Positions 8,855-19,631 of a stretch of 53,156 nucleotides of DNA are shown in pieces (position 1 is the first letter of the stretch; each line of letters opens with the position of its first letter). This stretch comes from Microgenomates group bacterium Gr01-1014_7 (GTDB lineage Bacteria; Patescibacteriota; Microgenomatia; Daviesbacterales; UBA10151), in contig VMGD01000007.1 in assembly GCA_007376405.1 (NCBI GenBank), forward strand, positions 1 to 53,156, written 5' to 3'. The position numbers and the translations under genes were made by a program. The notes beneath the pieces are model-generated. The model was not told where the DNA came from, made no database searches, and saw only the letters and a program-made list of their open reading frames with translations.

Positions 8855-10044
8855 CTGATAAACTTCTTAGCTATTTTATCCATATCCCCTGCGCCCATAA
8901 AGAAAACAATATCATTTTCTTTTAAGCTTTTTTCTAAATAATTATTAAGTTTATCTTTAGCAATATAGGGTTTGCCCGCTGCATTTGCTAATTGTTTTGA
9001 AGTGACCAATCCCTTATCCGCTTCCCTACTTTGATAAATATCAGTAATAATGATTTTATCTATCGGGATTTCCCTAAATATTTTTACAAAATCATTAAAA
9101 AAGGCCTTGGTTCTGGTGAACATGTGCGGTTCGAAAATTAGCCAGATTCTGGATTTGGGAAATTTTTCCCTGGCTGCTTCCATGGTGGTTTTTATTTCCG
9201 TTGGATGGTGTCCAAAATCAGTATAAATTTTTGCTCCTTTAAAATCTCCCAAATATTCAAATCTTCTGCTAATTCCTGTATAATTTGATAAACTCTCCTT
9301 AATCTTTTCAGGATTAATTTTTAGAAGCAAACCGACCTGATACACTAAAGAGGCATTTAAAATATTAAATTCCCCCGGTATAGCCAGTGCAAAATTTATT
9401 AATTTTGGATTTGGTTGGTCAATTATTTTTTTTGATTTACTTTTAAATTTGTCAAAACTTTCTTGATAAGCTTTAAAATCCTTAAAGTATTCCGGATGGT
9501 CATATTCTATATTGGTAACAACAGATATGTCAGTATGTAATGACAAGAAATTATCGTTATATTCATCTGCTTCTACCACAAAATATTTAGACTTCCCTAC
9601 TTTGTAATTTGCTCTCCATTTTGGGACAATTGCTCCGATTACAACAGTTGGGTCCAAACCGCCGTCTTCCAGCATCGAAGCAATCATGGTAGTGGTGGTG
9701 GTTTTGCCGTGGGTTCCGGCAACAGCAATGACAAATTTATCTTTAGTTAAATACTTTCCCAAGAATTCCTGCCAGGTCATGATGGGAATACGATGTTTCT
9801 TAGCTGCCACAAGTTCCGGATTATCCGGATCCAAAGAATAAATTGCCGGAGTAACTGCCAGAATATCAATATTTTTTATATGCTTCGGAGCATGTCCTTT
9901 AAAAAGTTGGGAGGGTTTGAATTGGGTGGTGAATTCATTATTCGGTTCAAGGTCGCACCCTGTAACTTCAAACCCCTGAGTCTCTGCAATGGCCGCCGCA
10001 GCCGATGCCCCGCTCCCCCCTATTCCCAGAAAATGTACTCTCAT
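8851..10044 (-). CDS. murC: UDP-N-acetylmuramate--L-alanine ligase
   Basis: A 397-residue Mur ligase that adds L-Ala to UDP-MurNAc with ATP. Visible are the N-terminal HFLGIGGSGASA nucleotide fold, the P-loop AGTHGKTTTTTM, the metal/substrate region EADEYNDNF, NIEYDHPEYF, and the C-terminal domain with RRFEYLG, TDFGHHPTEI and EPHMFTRT. It is shorter than most MurC (450-490), mainly in the central domain, as is the MurD part next to it. Mpl is an alternative, but the absence of Mpl-specific segments favours MurC. The start overlaps the DUF5667-like gene as ATGA, so the two are co-translated. The 3' end meets murL-murD tail to tail. Confidence 0.88.
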   Translation of the reverse strand: MRVHFLGIGGSGASAAAAIAETQGFEVTGCDLEPNNEFTTQFKPSQLFKGHAPKHIKNIDILAVTPAIYSLDPDNPELVAAKKHRIPIMTWQEFLGKYLTKDKFVIAVAGTHGKTTTTTMIASMLEDGGLDPTVVIGAIVPKWRANYKVGKSKYFVVEADEYNDNFLSLHTDISVVTNIEYDHPEYFKDFKAYQESFDKFKSKSKKIIDQPNPKLINFALAIPGEFNILNASLVYQVGLLLKINPEKIKESLSNYTGISRRFEYLGDFKGAKIYTDFGHHPTEIKTTMEAAREKFPKSRIWLIFEPHMFTRTKAFFNDFVKIFREIPIDKIIITDIYQSREADKGLVTSKQLANAAGKPYIAKDKLNNYLEKSLKENDIVFFMGAGDMDKIAKKFIS

Positions 10045-10520
10045 TTAACTTGTGATAATTTTTCAATATAGAGATTAAGGTAGTTTATAGCATCTGTCAG
10101 GAATTTATGGTTTTCTTCAGTTGGATCAAGATCACCCGGGTAATTAGTCAATAAATTATTGATTGATTGTTGGTGATTCCTGAATTTACCGATAAACTGA
10201 TTGGCCTTATCTTTTAAATTATTCTGCACAATCAGATTTGTAACCTCACCCGCAGTGGCAGTGTATCTTAAGGACGAATCCCAAAGCAGATAGGTTTTTT
10301 TATTGTAAGTGAGATGTTCCAGCTCTTTCAATCGTACGGAGAGTAAACTGTCATAGTAATCGGCTTTCTGCTCCGGTGAAAGCCGCAAATTCAAAAATAT
10401 TTTTTCCTGAAGTCTCTTTAAATTATAAGTGGGGGAACCGGGATTGGCATTGTTGGATGTAAGCAGTAACAGCGCCAGTACGGTTAAAATAACAATTAAG
10501 AATAGTTTAGCCTGTTTCAT
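10041..10520 (-). CDS. membrane-anchored DUF5667-like protein
   Basis: 160 residues from the ATG at 10520. The protein has one N-terminal hydrophobic segment (KLFLIVILTVLALLLL) that is a membrane anchor or signal peptide, followed by an extracytoplasmic helical region. YNLKRLQEKIFLNLRLSPEQKADYY style sequence resembles the DUF5667 family (a loose match from memory). I choose the ATG at 10520 over the upstream one at 10556 because a TATAAT ends 6 nt before it and because the longer form would overlap gyrB. It overlaps murC by 4 nt as ATGA. The function is unknown; the operon suggests a link to the cell envelope. Confidence 0.65.
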   Translation of the reverse strand: MKQAKLFLIVILTVLALLLLTSNNANPGSPTYNLKRLQEKIFLNLRLSPEQKADYYDSLLSVRLKELEHLTYNKKTYLLWDSSLRYTATAGEVTNLIVQNNLKDKANQFIGKFRNHQQSINNLLTNYPGDLDPTEENHKFLTDAINYLNLYIEKLSQVK

Positions 10521-10526
10521 ACCGGG

Positions 10527-12489
<1,963 letters not shown>

Positions 12490-12512
<23 letters not shown>

Positions 12513-13119
12513 GCATTAAGTATTCCAAAATGGCCCGGATGTTGACATTTTGCGCTGCCCATTCCTCTGCTTGCAAAAGTTCTTTGACAAAATCTTTATT
12601 AGCCGGGAGATGCTTTCTAAAAAAGATAACTAAAGCATATAAAAATTCTTTTCTATCTTTTAGTTTTTCAATATATTCAAACCGCTCCCCGGTTTCCGAA
12701 TTAATTAATTTTTCTATATCTTTTATATAATCTGACGACTGATGACTAACGACTGATGACTGAATTCTGATTATTTGGCATCTGGAAAGTACAGTTGGCA
12801 AAAATATGGCATCAGAAGGAGCTGCCAAAATTAAAATGGCATCAGGTGGAGGCTCTTCCAGAGTTTTTAAAAGTGCGTTCTGGGCTTCTAAAGTTAGCGC
12901 GGATGCGTCTTCCAAGACTATAACTCTCCCCTTAGCAGAATATGGCTTTAAAGAAAAATGCTCCTTAATTTTTCTGGCCTGTTCAATGCCAAGTTTAGAG
13001 TCGTGAGTGAAATAAAGGAGGTCAGGATGAGGGGTTGGTAGATTATGGCTCGCTAAAATTTTTCTTATCTCCTTCAGTCTTACTTCAAGATCAGGTGAAA
13101 TTAACAGTCTTGCAATCAT
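12490..13119 (-). CDS. holB: DNA polymerase III delta-prime-like clamp-loader subunit, short form
   Basis: 209 residues. The middle matches the AAA+ core of delta-prime/DnaX: DSKLGIEQARKIKEHF, KGRVIVLEDASALTLEAQNALLKTLEEPP, and LPTVLSRCQIIRI with the SRC motif. There is no Walker A loop, as in delta-prime rather than gamma/tau. The usual N-terminal lid and most of the C-terminal collar domain (together more than 100 residues) are missing. A short tandem repeat has been inserted after the core (SVVSHQSS). The role would be a structural clamp-loader part. The gene is divergent from pilB with overlapping promoters. Confidence 0.75.
12735..12761. repeat. 13-bp tandem repeat inside the delta-prime gene
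   Basis: ACGACTGATGACT occurs at 12735-12747 and again at 12749-12761, a period of 14 bp. It is translated as SSVVSHQSS on the minus strand, a low-complexity spacer behind the AAA+ core. It is one of several short repeats embedded in coding genes of the window. Confidence 0.75.
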
Positions 13120-13138
13120 GGGAGAATTCTAACATAAT
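13110..13138 (+). promoter_or_regulatory. pilB promoter, head of the pilus locus
   Basis: TTGCAA (13110-13115), a 17-nt spacer and CATAAT (13133-13138), 6 nt before the pilB ATG at 13145, so transcription would start at about the ATG. The -35 box lies in the first codons of the divergent delta-prime gene. Confidence 0.55.
13126..13134 (-). promoter_or_regulatory. extended -10 of the delta-prime gene
   Basis: Minus strand TGTTAGAAT: TG, one base, then TAGAAT, ending 6 nt before the ATG at 13119. It shares two base pairs with the pilB -10 box, so the two divergent promoters should exclude each other. Confidence 0.45.
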
Positions 13139-13144
13139 GAATGT

Positions 13145-14851
13145 ATGGCTGCCCAGACTACTCAAGGTAATGCAATTGAGGATATTTTACTAGAACAAGG
13201 TTTGCTTACTCCTGATCAGGTATCTGCAATAAAGCTGGAAAGCATTAATTCCGGTCAGGCAGTTGACAGAATTCTTTTGCATCACAACATTGTGCCGATG
13301 GAAAAAATTGCCCAGGCCAAAGCCCGGATTTTAAATGTCCCATTTGTTAAACTTGAGGGGAAAGCTATCTCTACTGATGTCTTAAACCTTATTCCCGAGC
13401 CGGCTGCCCGCCGCTACCGTATTATTCCCTTTGAAAAATCCGGTGATGAACTTTGGGTGGCCATGGAAGACCCTTTGGATATCCAGATTATCCAGTTTGT
13501 GGAAAAAAGAAGCGGGATGAGGACCAAGCCCTTTTTAGCTTTAACCGATGATATTTTAAAAGCAATTGGTGATCAATATGCTCAAAACTTAACCACAGAT
13601 GTTACTTCGGCACTACGAGAAGTAGAGTCGGTACAACCCGAGCAAGTATTGGGAGTGGGTCCTGAAATTATCAGAGAAGCTCCGGTTTCCAATATAATCA
13701 ACCAGCTTTTGGAATACGCCATAAAATCCCGGGCCTCCGATATCCATATTGAACCCCAGGAGGATAGGACCAGAGTCAGATACAGAATTGACGGGATTCT
13801 GCAGGAAAAAATACTGCTGCCAAAAGGGGTGCATGAGGCTTTGGTTTCCAGAATTAAAATTTTATCTGTTTTAAAAATAGATGAAAAACGTTTACCTCAG
13901 GATGGTCGTTTTACCTTTACCTATGGACAGGCCGAGGTTGATTTGCGTGTTTCCATTATTCCGACCGTTTTTGGAGAAAAAGTGGTCTTGAGGCTTTTGC
14001 CAAAATCCAGCGCCGCCCCGACGCTTTTAGAGTTGGGTCTTAGAGGTGCATCGCTAAAGGCTTTGGAAGCACAGCTTCTTAGAACTCACGGAATTATTTT
14101 AATCTGCGGTCCTACCGGTTCCGGAAAAACCACTACTCTTTACTCTATTCTTGCCAAAATCTCAACCAGCAAAGTAAATGTAGTGACTATTGAGGATCCG
14201 GTTGAGTATCAAATACCCGGTGTTAATCAGGCACAAGTTAATCCGGGAGTGGGATTGACCTTTGCTTCAGCTTTAAGGAGCTTCCTGCGACAGGACCCTA
14301 ATATAATAATGGTAGGTGAGGTTCGTGATACCGAGACTGCCGAGCTGGCAATACAGGCAGCATTAACCGGCCACCAGGTTTTTTCAACAGTTCATACCAA
14401 CTCCGCTTCCGGCGCTCCTCCCAGGCTTTTGGACATGGGAGTTGAGCCCTTTTTACTGACTTCCGCGCTAAATTGCGCTGTGGGACAGCGGGTCGTCAGA
14501 AAAATCTGCACTTATTGCAAGGTAGAATTTAGCGCGCTGCCTGAGGTTATGGAAAACTTTAAACAGGTTTTGGGAAAATTCATGCCTCCGGCATCAGCTT
14601 CGACAAACCTCTCTAAAGGAAAGGGATGTAAGTATTGTGGTAATACAGGATACTTGGGGAGGATTGGGATATTTGAAGTTTTGGTGATAACAGATCAAAT
14701 TGCAAAGCTGGTTTTGGAACATGCCGCTTCTAATTCTATAGAGGAAGCCGCGGTCGGCGTAGGGATGATTACGATGAAGCAGGATGGATATTTGAAAGCG
14801 TTGGAAGGAGTAACAACTTTGGAGGAGGTGCTCCGGGTAGCACAGGACTAA
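13145..14851 (+). CDS. pilB: type IV pilus assembly ATPase PilB
   Basis: 568 residues, the usual PilB/GspE length. An N-terminal MshEN-like region (about 1-150) precedes the ATPase. The secretion-ATPase signature includes SDIHIEPQ (about 198-205), Walker A CGPTGSGKTTT (about 321-331), an Asp box with TIEDPVEY, FLRQDPNIIMVGEVRD (Walker B) and the His box TGHQVFSTVHTN. Two CxxC pairs near 450 and 500 (CTYCK, CKYCG) form the zinc site of PilB. It powers pilus extension on the cytoplasmic face with PilC and PilM. First gene of the pilus locus, with its own leaderless-type promoter; the stop overlaps the pilT start as TAATG. Confidence 0.95.
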   Translation: MAAQTTQGNAIEDILLEQGLLTPDQVSAIKLESINSGQAVDRILLHHNIVPMEKIAQAKARILNVPFVKLEGKAISTDVLNLIPEPAARRYRIIPFEKSGDELWVAMEDPLDIQIIQFVEKRSGMRTKPFLALTDDILKAIGDQYAQNLTTDVTSALREVESVQPEQVLGVGPEIIREAPVSNIINQLLEYAIKSRASDIHIEPQEDRTRVRYRIDGILQEKILLPKGVHEALVSRIKILSVLKIDEKRLPQDGRFTFTYGQAEVDLRVSIIPTVFGEKVVLRLLPKSSAAPTLLELGLRGASLKALEAQLLRTHGIILICGPTGSGKTTTLYSILAKISTSKVNVVTIEDPVEYQIPGVNQAQVNPGVGLTFASALRSFLRQDPNIIMVGEVRDTETAELAIQAALTGHQVFSTVHTNSASGAPPRLLDMGVEPFLLTSALNCAVGQRVVRKICTYCKVEFSALPEVMENFKQVLGKFMPPASASTNLSKGKGCKYCGNTGYLGRIGIFEVLVITDQIAKLVLEHAASNSIEEAAVGVGMITMKQDGYLKALEGVTTLEEVLRVAQD

Positions 14852-15903
14852 TGAATATACAGCAGCTATTAGATCTAACTATTGCCAGAAATGCTTCGGA
14901 TTTACACCTTTCTGTAGGATTTCCCCCTACCCTGCGGATTCATGGAGATATGATTCCGGTTATAGGTGAAGCTCCTTCGACCCCTGAACAGATTGAAAGC
15001 TTAATCCAGCCGCTCCTTTCAGATATTCAAAAACAGATTTATAAACAAAATTTTGAGCTGGATTTTTCTTTTGATTTTGAGTCCAAAGCCCGATTTAGAG
15101 TCAATATTTACCGGCAAAAAGGTTATGTTGCTGTCGCTCTAAGGCTGATTCCTTTCAGGATTCCTCCCCTTGCACAGCTCGGTCTTCCCCCGGTTGTGAG
15201 TAAACTAACAGAACTTAAACAGGGCTTTATTCTGGTAACCGGTCCAACCGGTCATGGAAAATCTACTACCCTGGCTTCTTTTATAAACAAAATTAATCAG
15301 GAGAGAGCAGTACACGTTATTACCGTAGAAGATCCGATTGAATACGTCTATCCGCCGGGCAAATCTTTGATTGAACAAAGGGAAATGTATAAAGACACCA
15401 GATCCTGGAATAATGCGCTGCGTTCGGCCCTGAGGCAGGATCCGGATGTGGTACTTGTTGGAGAAATGAGAGATTTGGAAACAATTTCATCGGCCATGAC
15501 TATAGCTGAAACAGGCCATTTGGTTTTTGCCACCCTTCATACTAACTCGGCTGCTCAGTCTGTAGACCGTATAATAGATGTTTTTCCTGAAATTCAACAA
15601 CCACAAATTAGACTTCAGCTGGCTTCAACTTTAGAGGCAATTATATCCCTGCGACTTATTCCGACAGTACAACCCGGCAGGACTCTGGCCGCAGAGCTTT
15701 TATTTGCCACTCCTGCTGTTAGGAATGTTATCAGGGAGGGAAAATCTTACCTTACAGACAACATAATTGAAACTTCTGCTGAGCAGGGTATGCAAATTCT
15801 TGAGCGCTCTTTGGCCGGTCTGGTTAAGACAGGAAAGGTATCGGAGGAGGTAGCCTCAAGGTATGCTTTGCGACCTGAGCTTTTAGCTAAGTTACTTAGG
15901 TAA
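14851..15903 (+). CDS. pilT: pilus retraction ATPase PilT
   Basis: 350 residues. PAS-like N-terminus with ASDLHLS, Walker A GPTGHGKSTT at about 131-140, TVEDPIEY, LRQDPDVVLVGEMRD as Walker B, and TGHLVFATLHTNSAAQSVDRIIDVFP, which is typical of PilT (it lacks the PilB zinc site). It depolymerises the pilus and so drives retraction, twitching or DNA uptake. The gene shares one base with the pilB stop and is followed 19 nt later by pilC. Its presence shows that the pilus is dynamic and not only a secretion pseudopilus. Confidence 0.95.
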   Translation: MNIQQLLDLTIARNASDLHLSVGFPPTLRIHGDMIPVIGEAPSTPEQIESLIQPLLSDIQKQIYKQNFELDFSFDFESKARFRVNIYRQKGYVAVALRLIPFRIPPLAQLGLPPVVSKLTELKQGFILVTGPTGHGKSTTLASFINKINQERAVHVITVEDPIEYVYPPGKSLIEQREMYKDTRSWNNALRSALRQDPDVVLVGEMRDLETISSAMTIAETGHLVFATLHTNSAAQSVDRIIDVFPEIQQPQIRLQLASTLEAIISLRLIPTVQPGRTLAAELLFATPAVRNVIREGKSYLTDNIIETSAEQGMQILERSLAGLVKTGKVSEEVASRYALRPELLAKLLR

Positions 15904-15922
15904 CTTAAGTCACTTAAAAATT

Positions 15923-17125
15923 ATGGCCGAGTTTCTCTATAAAGCTAAAGATAATAAAGGAGAAGATCATGCCGGATCTGTTCAGTCTACCGATGTCCAT
16001 CAAGCGGCCTCGGCTCTCCGCAGGCGGGGGTTAATTGTTATCACGTTAAAACTTAAAGAATCGACAGGTAACAGGTTTTTAGGACGACTATTCAATAGGG
16101 TCAATTTTTCCGAATTAGTTATACTCACAAGACAATTGGCCACCATGGTTTCATCGGGCCTGGTTTTATCCGATGCCATAGATATTTTGTATGAGCAAGA
16201 AACAAATAAAACCTTAAAAAAAGCCCTGGAAGAAATTTCACAGGATATAAGGGGGGGGTTAACTTTGGCTCAGGCTTTGGGAAAGCATCCAAACATTTTC
16301 CCCAGGCTTTATGTGAACCTGGTTAAAGCTGGTGAGGCTTCGGGAAAGCTGGATCAGGTACTTCTGCAAATGGCCGACGGCCTGGAAAAACAAAGAGAAT
16401 TTCAGGCAAAAATCAAGGGAGCAATGATATATCCGGCAGTAGTTTTGGGAATGATGGTGGTAGTTATTATTATAATGATGGTGTTTGTCATACCAAAATT
16501 GATTACGCTTTACCAGCAATCAACCATTGAGCTTCCGCTTCCAACTAAGATTTTGATTGCGACTTCCAATCTTTTTGTCCAATTTTGGTGGCTGGGACTT
16601 ACTTTACTGATTGTAATAATCATTGCTTTCAACAGGTGGAATAAAACGGAGGAAGGCAGATTTTTTATAGGTAAGATGCTTTTGAGAATGCCTTTGGCCG
16701 GCAAAATCATTATCAGCGTGACTTTAACCAATTTTAACAGAACTTTTGGGCTGTTAACATCTGCAGGTATCCCCCTTTTGGAATCCATAGGAATAGTTTC
16801 CGATCTGACAGACAATCCGGTTTTTAAAAAATCGCTAAAAGAAGCTTATGATGGGGTTGAAAGAGGTTTGCCCTTTTCTTCTCTTCTGACGGCTGCCGTT
16901 TTCCCCAAAATAGTCGGACAAATGGTTAATGTTGGGGAGCAAACCGGTAAGGTGGACGAGATTTTTTTTAAACTTGCTGACTACTTTGAGTCGGAATCGG
17001 ATCATATGATTAAAAACTTAACAGTGGCTATTGAGCCAATAGTATTGATTATTCTGGGTGTGGGTGTAGCTTTTCTGGTTATTTCAATTATCCTACCTAT
17101 ATACAAGTTAACTACCTCATTCTGA
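15923..17125 (+). CDS. pilC: pilus inner-membrane platform protein PilC
   Basis: 400 residues with the N-terminal soluble domain (EFLYKAKDNKGEDHAGSV), two tandem T2SSF domains (FSELVILTRQLATMVSSGL and FNRTFGLLTSAGIPLLESI are the paired starts) and three membrane segments: about 170-190, about 215-235 and the C-terminal IEPIVLIILGVGVAFLVISI. It is the polytopic platform on which PilB and PilT act. GEASGKLDQVL and VGEQTGKVDEIF are the conserved family motifs of each half. Its stop is followed by an 80-nt gap with a possible promoter ahead of the first pilin. Confidence 0.94.
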   Translation: MAEFLYKAKDNKGEDHAGSVQSTDVHQAASALRRRGLIVITLKLKESTGNRFLGRLFNRVNFSELVILTRQLATMVSSGLVLSDAIDILYEQETNKTLKKALEEISQDIRGGLTLAQALGKHPNIFPRLYVNLVKAGEASGKLDQVLLQMADGLEKQREFQAKIKGAMIYPAVVLGMMVVVIIIMMVFVIPKLITLYQQSTIELPLPTKILIATSNLFVQFWWLGLTLLIVIIIAFNRWNKTEEGRFFIGKMLLRMPLAGKIIISVTLTNFNRTFGLLTSAGIPLLESIGIVSDLTDNPVFKKSLKEAYDGVERGLPFSSLLTAAVFPKIVGQMVNVGEQTGKVDEIFFKLADYFESESDHMIKNLTVAIEPIVLIILGVGVAFLVISIILPIYKLTTSF

Positions 17126-17129
17126 GGAC

Positions 17130-17160
17130 TTGACTAAATAGATAATAGTATGACTACAAT
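17130..17160 (+). promoter_or_regulatory. possible pilin promoter
   Basis: TTGACT (17130-17135) and TACAAT (17155-17160), separated by 19 nt, which is longer than ideal. It would let the major pilin be expressed above the assembly genes. About 45 nt of leader follow, with a strong ribosome-binding site. Confidence 0.35.
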
Positions 17161-17204
17161 AAGTTATTAGACAAAATTTAATTTTTGAGAGGGGGTGAAT
17201 ATTT

Positions 17205-17741
17205 TTGAAAAAATCTGCCCATGGGTTCACTTTAGTTGAACTTTTGGTTGTTATTGCAATTATTGCCATATTGGCAGCAGTGGTTGTTTTAATCATTAAT
17301 CCGCTGGAGCTGACAAGACGAGGTAGGGACGCGGCCAGACTTTCTGATTTGGCAAATCTTCAAAATGCCATCAATGTTGCTGTACAGGAAGCAACAGGTT
17401 CGGGTGCTGTAGCAGTGCTTTGTAAGCAGTCAGGTAGCTATCCTTGTGAAGGATCTTCAAACGTAGGTACCAGAGTATCAGACGGTACGGGTTGGGTAAA
17501 GACAGATATGTCTGCTGCGAAGAGCGTTTCTGTTTCCACTCTTCCGGTTGATCCTGTTAACGATACGACCCTTCATTATAAGTATTGCGCGAATAACGAT
17601 GCCTGGGAAATAGATACCAAATTGGAATCTTCTCAACAGAGTGGAAAAATGACCGGAGATGGTGGAAATGATACTACTGTGTATGAGGTGGGATCTAATT
17701 TGAGTTTGATTGCTACTTCCGGTGGATCATGTACATATTAG
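17205..17741 (+). CDS. type IV pilin, candidate major subunit
   Basis: 178 residues. The start is TTG at 17205; GAGGGGGTG about 8-10 nt upstream is one of the best ribosome-binding sites in the window and fixes this start. The prepilin signal is KKSAHG|FTLVELLVVIAIIAILA, with Glu5 of the mature protein, and PilD would cut after the Gly. The globular domain has four Cys (CKQSGSYPC, KYCAN, GGSCTY), probably two disulfides. Being first, next to pilC and preceded by a leader and strong RBS, it is the best candidate for the major pilin. It overlaps pilD by 13 nt. Confidence 0.85.
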   Translation: MKKSAHGFTLVELLVVIAIIAILAAVVVLIINPLELTRRGRDAARLSDLANLQNAINVAVQEATGSGAVAVLCKQSGSYPCEGSSNVGTRVSDGTGWVKTDMSAAKSVSVSTLPVDPVNDTTLHYKYCANNDAWEIDTKLESSQQSGKMTGDGGNDTTVYEVGSNLSLIATSGGSCTY

Positions 17742-18643
17742 GTTTGGGATTTATCGTGGGTACGGCTTTAGGCAGCTTTGCTAAGGCAATAGCCGACCGA
17801 AGTCTTACCAACAGGTCTTTTTGGGGAAGGTCGTGCTGCGAGGGGTGTAAAAAAAACCTGCCCTGGTACGACCTTCTTCCGGTTTTTTCCTTTTTTCTTC
17901 TTCATGGGAAATGCAGGTATTGCCGGAAAGGCATAGGCATAGAATATCTTCTGGTTGAGGTAGTAATGGGAGTTTTGATTGGTTATCTTTTTAACCAGCA
18001 GGTTTCTAATTTTCAATTTTCAATTTTTAATTTTAAATTTCTCATTTTTATTATTGACCTACTTTTTAAAACATTCTTTATTACAGTTTTAGTTGCGCTT
18101 TTTTTGACCGATATCAAAAAAATGCTTATACCGGATCGGGTGGTATTGCCTGCAATCGTCATAAGTATAGTTTTTATAATTTTCATAACCGTTATGAAAA
18201 TTACATTTTTATATTTTTCATTAAATCAAACCCGCATTGGCCAATTACTTCTTCCTCCACATAGTGATTATTTTCAGAGGCATGCTTTAATGATAGCAGA
18301 GCCGCTTTTTTTGGGAATACTCATGGGAGTGTTAATTGGCGGATTCTTTATGGCTTTAATTATTATTACAAGAGGGAAGGGTATGGGAGGTGGAGATGTT
18401 AAGCTGGGGGCATTAATGGGTCTTGTCCTGGGTTTCCCAAATTCTATATTGGCACTGATGGTTGCCTTTTTGTCGGGGGCTATCATATCTTTAATTCTGA
18501 TTTTTGGCGGGAAGAAGCATCTAAAATCCGCCATCCCATTCGGACCCTTTTTAGTGTTTGGTAGCCTGGTTGCCCTGTTTTTTGGAAAAGAAATTTTTAA
18601 CAGGTATCTCGGACTTGACATCGGAGGAAATTTATTCAAATAA
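17729..18643 (+). CDS. pilD: prepilin peptidase / N-methyltransferase
   Basis: 304 residues. The N-terminal methylase domain has GSFAKAIADR and two CxxC pairs (CCEGCKKNLPWYDLLP, CRYCRKG). The aspartyl peptidase residues are in FLTDIKKMLIPDRVVLP and GGGDVKLGALMGLVLG. About eight membrane helices are predicted. It cleaves prepilins after Gly and methylates the new N-terminus, serving all pilins in the cluster. Residues about 91-105 (SNFQFSIFNFKFLIF) come from an AT-rich repeat between the two domains, so the linker has been rebuilt by repeat insertion. A further insertion-like stretch follows near 155-185. Confidence 0.92.
   Translation: MYILGLGFIVGTALGSFAKAIADRSLTNRSFWGRSCCEGCKKNLPWYDLLPVFSFFLLHGKCRYCRKGIGIEYLLVEVVMGVLIGYLFNQQVSNFQFSIFNFKFLIFIIDLLFKTFFITVLVALFLTDIKKMLIPDRVVLPAIVISIVFIIFITVMKITFLYFSLNQTRIGQLLLPPHSDYFQRHALMIAEPLFLGILMGVLIGGFFMALIIITRGKGMGGGDVKLGALMGLVLGFPNSILALMVAFLSGAIISLILIFGGKKHLKSAIPFGPFLVFGSLVALFFGKEIFNRYLGLDIGGNLFK
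18003..18046 (+). repeat. AT-rich short-unit repeat inside pilD
   Basis: Degenerate units of the TTTCAATTTTCAATTTTTAA kind, translated in frame as SNFQFSIFNFKF. A similar sequence, TTTCTAATTACTAATTTC, lies between genes near 40695. It sits in a linker of the peptidase, where extra residues are tolerated. Confidence 0.6.
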
Positions 18644-18652
18644 TAAGTCAAG

Positions 18653-19138
18653 GTGAAAAAATCTGCTCTGAGTAAACGTTGTGAATCGAAGGGTTTTACC
18701 TTGGTTGAACTTCTCGTAGTTATTACTGTTATTGCAATACTTTCCGCCATCGGACTGGCTGTTTTCAATGGGGTTCAACCCAGAGCAAGGAATGACGCAA
18801 GAAAAGCGGACTTAGATTCTATCAGTAAAGCTCTGGAGGTTAATAAAACCAATAGTAGTTATGTAGCTTTAGCAGATAGTCAATTCGCGACAGGTAAAAT
18901 ACCATTGAAAGATCCTCAGGGTTTGGTCTATTGTGGAAATGTCACAGTCAATAGTACACCATCAGATATAACAGCTGCGCCAACTGCTTCAGTCTGTACA
19001 TCATCCGCCGACTATAGTCCAATTAGTACTACTGTTCCAGTTCTCGCAGCAGGGGCAACATCCTGGAAAATTTGTACCTGGTTGGAAGCTGAGGGAGGAA
19101 ATCCCGCAGGGGCTTATTGTATTAAGAGCGCCCAATAA
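18653..19138 (+). CDS. type IV pilin-like protein
   Basis: 161 residues from a GTG at 18653, only 9 nt after the pilD stop. Prepilin signal with a long leader and ESKG|FTLVELLVVITVIAILS, Glu5 present. The stem continues as RARNDARKADLDSISKALE, typical of short CPR and Gram-positive pilins. Two Cys pairs lie in the C-terminal half. It resembles the next gene in the stem and in the final WKICTWLEAEGGNPAG style ending (compare WIVCANLEAPKVGDP), so the two look like tandem duplicates. Confidence 0.8.
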   Translation: MKKSALSKRCESKGFTLVELLVVITVIAILSAIGLAVFNGVQPRARNDARKADLDSISKALEVNKTNSSYVALADSQFATGKIPLKDPQGLVYCGNVTVNSTPSDITAAPTASVCTSSADYSPISTTVPVLAAGATSWKICTWLEAEGGNPAGAYCIKSAQ

Positions 19139-19142
19139 CACT

Positions 19143-19631
19143 ATGAAAAAATTACTGCCCAATAAACGCGGGTTTACCCTGGTTGAACTTTTGGTAGTCG
19201 TTTCAATAATTGCTGTTTTATCGGCAATTGGTCTGGCTATATTTGGAAATACACAAAAAGCTGCTAGAGATGCCAGAAGAAGGGATGATATAAATTCTAT
19301 TGCTCAAGCTATGGAGATAAATTATGGTAAAACAACCGGGGGTCAATATGATCCCCTTGCAGCAGCAATGTTTTCATCAGGGACTGTACCAAGAGATCCG
19401 ATTAGCACAAGCGCTACACCGGATAGCGCCTGTCCGGGTGTGTGTCAATATTGTGTCAGACAAGGATCAGGCACTCAAGCAGGAGCTGTTTGTACTCAGG
19501 CAGTTACAGACATAGCAGCTCCAAATATGCCATTAGGAGGGGCATCCAATCCAAACTGGATAGTATGCGCTAATTTAGAAGCTCCCAAAGTAGGTGATCC
19601 TACATTTTACTGTCGTAAGAATCAACAATAA
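19143..19631 (+). CDS. type IV pilin-like protein
   Basis: 162 residues. Signal NKRG|FTLVELLVVVSIIAVLSAIGLAIF with Glu5, then AARDARRRDDINSIAQAMEI. Several Cys (CPGVCQYC, VCTQ, VCANLE, FYCRK) suggest a disulfide-stabilised head. It is a tandem paralogue of the preceding gene, 4 nt away. The stop (TAATG) shares its last base with the next start. Its place among four similar pilins suggests alternative or minor subunits. Confidence 0.8.
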   Translation: MKKLLPNKRGFTLVELLVVVSIIAVLSAIGLAIFGNTQKAARDARRRDDINSIAQAMEINYGKTTGGQYDPLAAAMFSSGTVPRDPISTSATPDSACPGVCQYCVRQGSGTQAGAVCTQAVTDIAAPNMPLGGASNPNWIVCANLEAPKVGDPTFYCRKNQQ

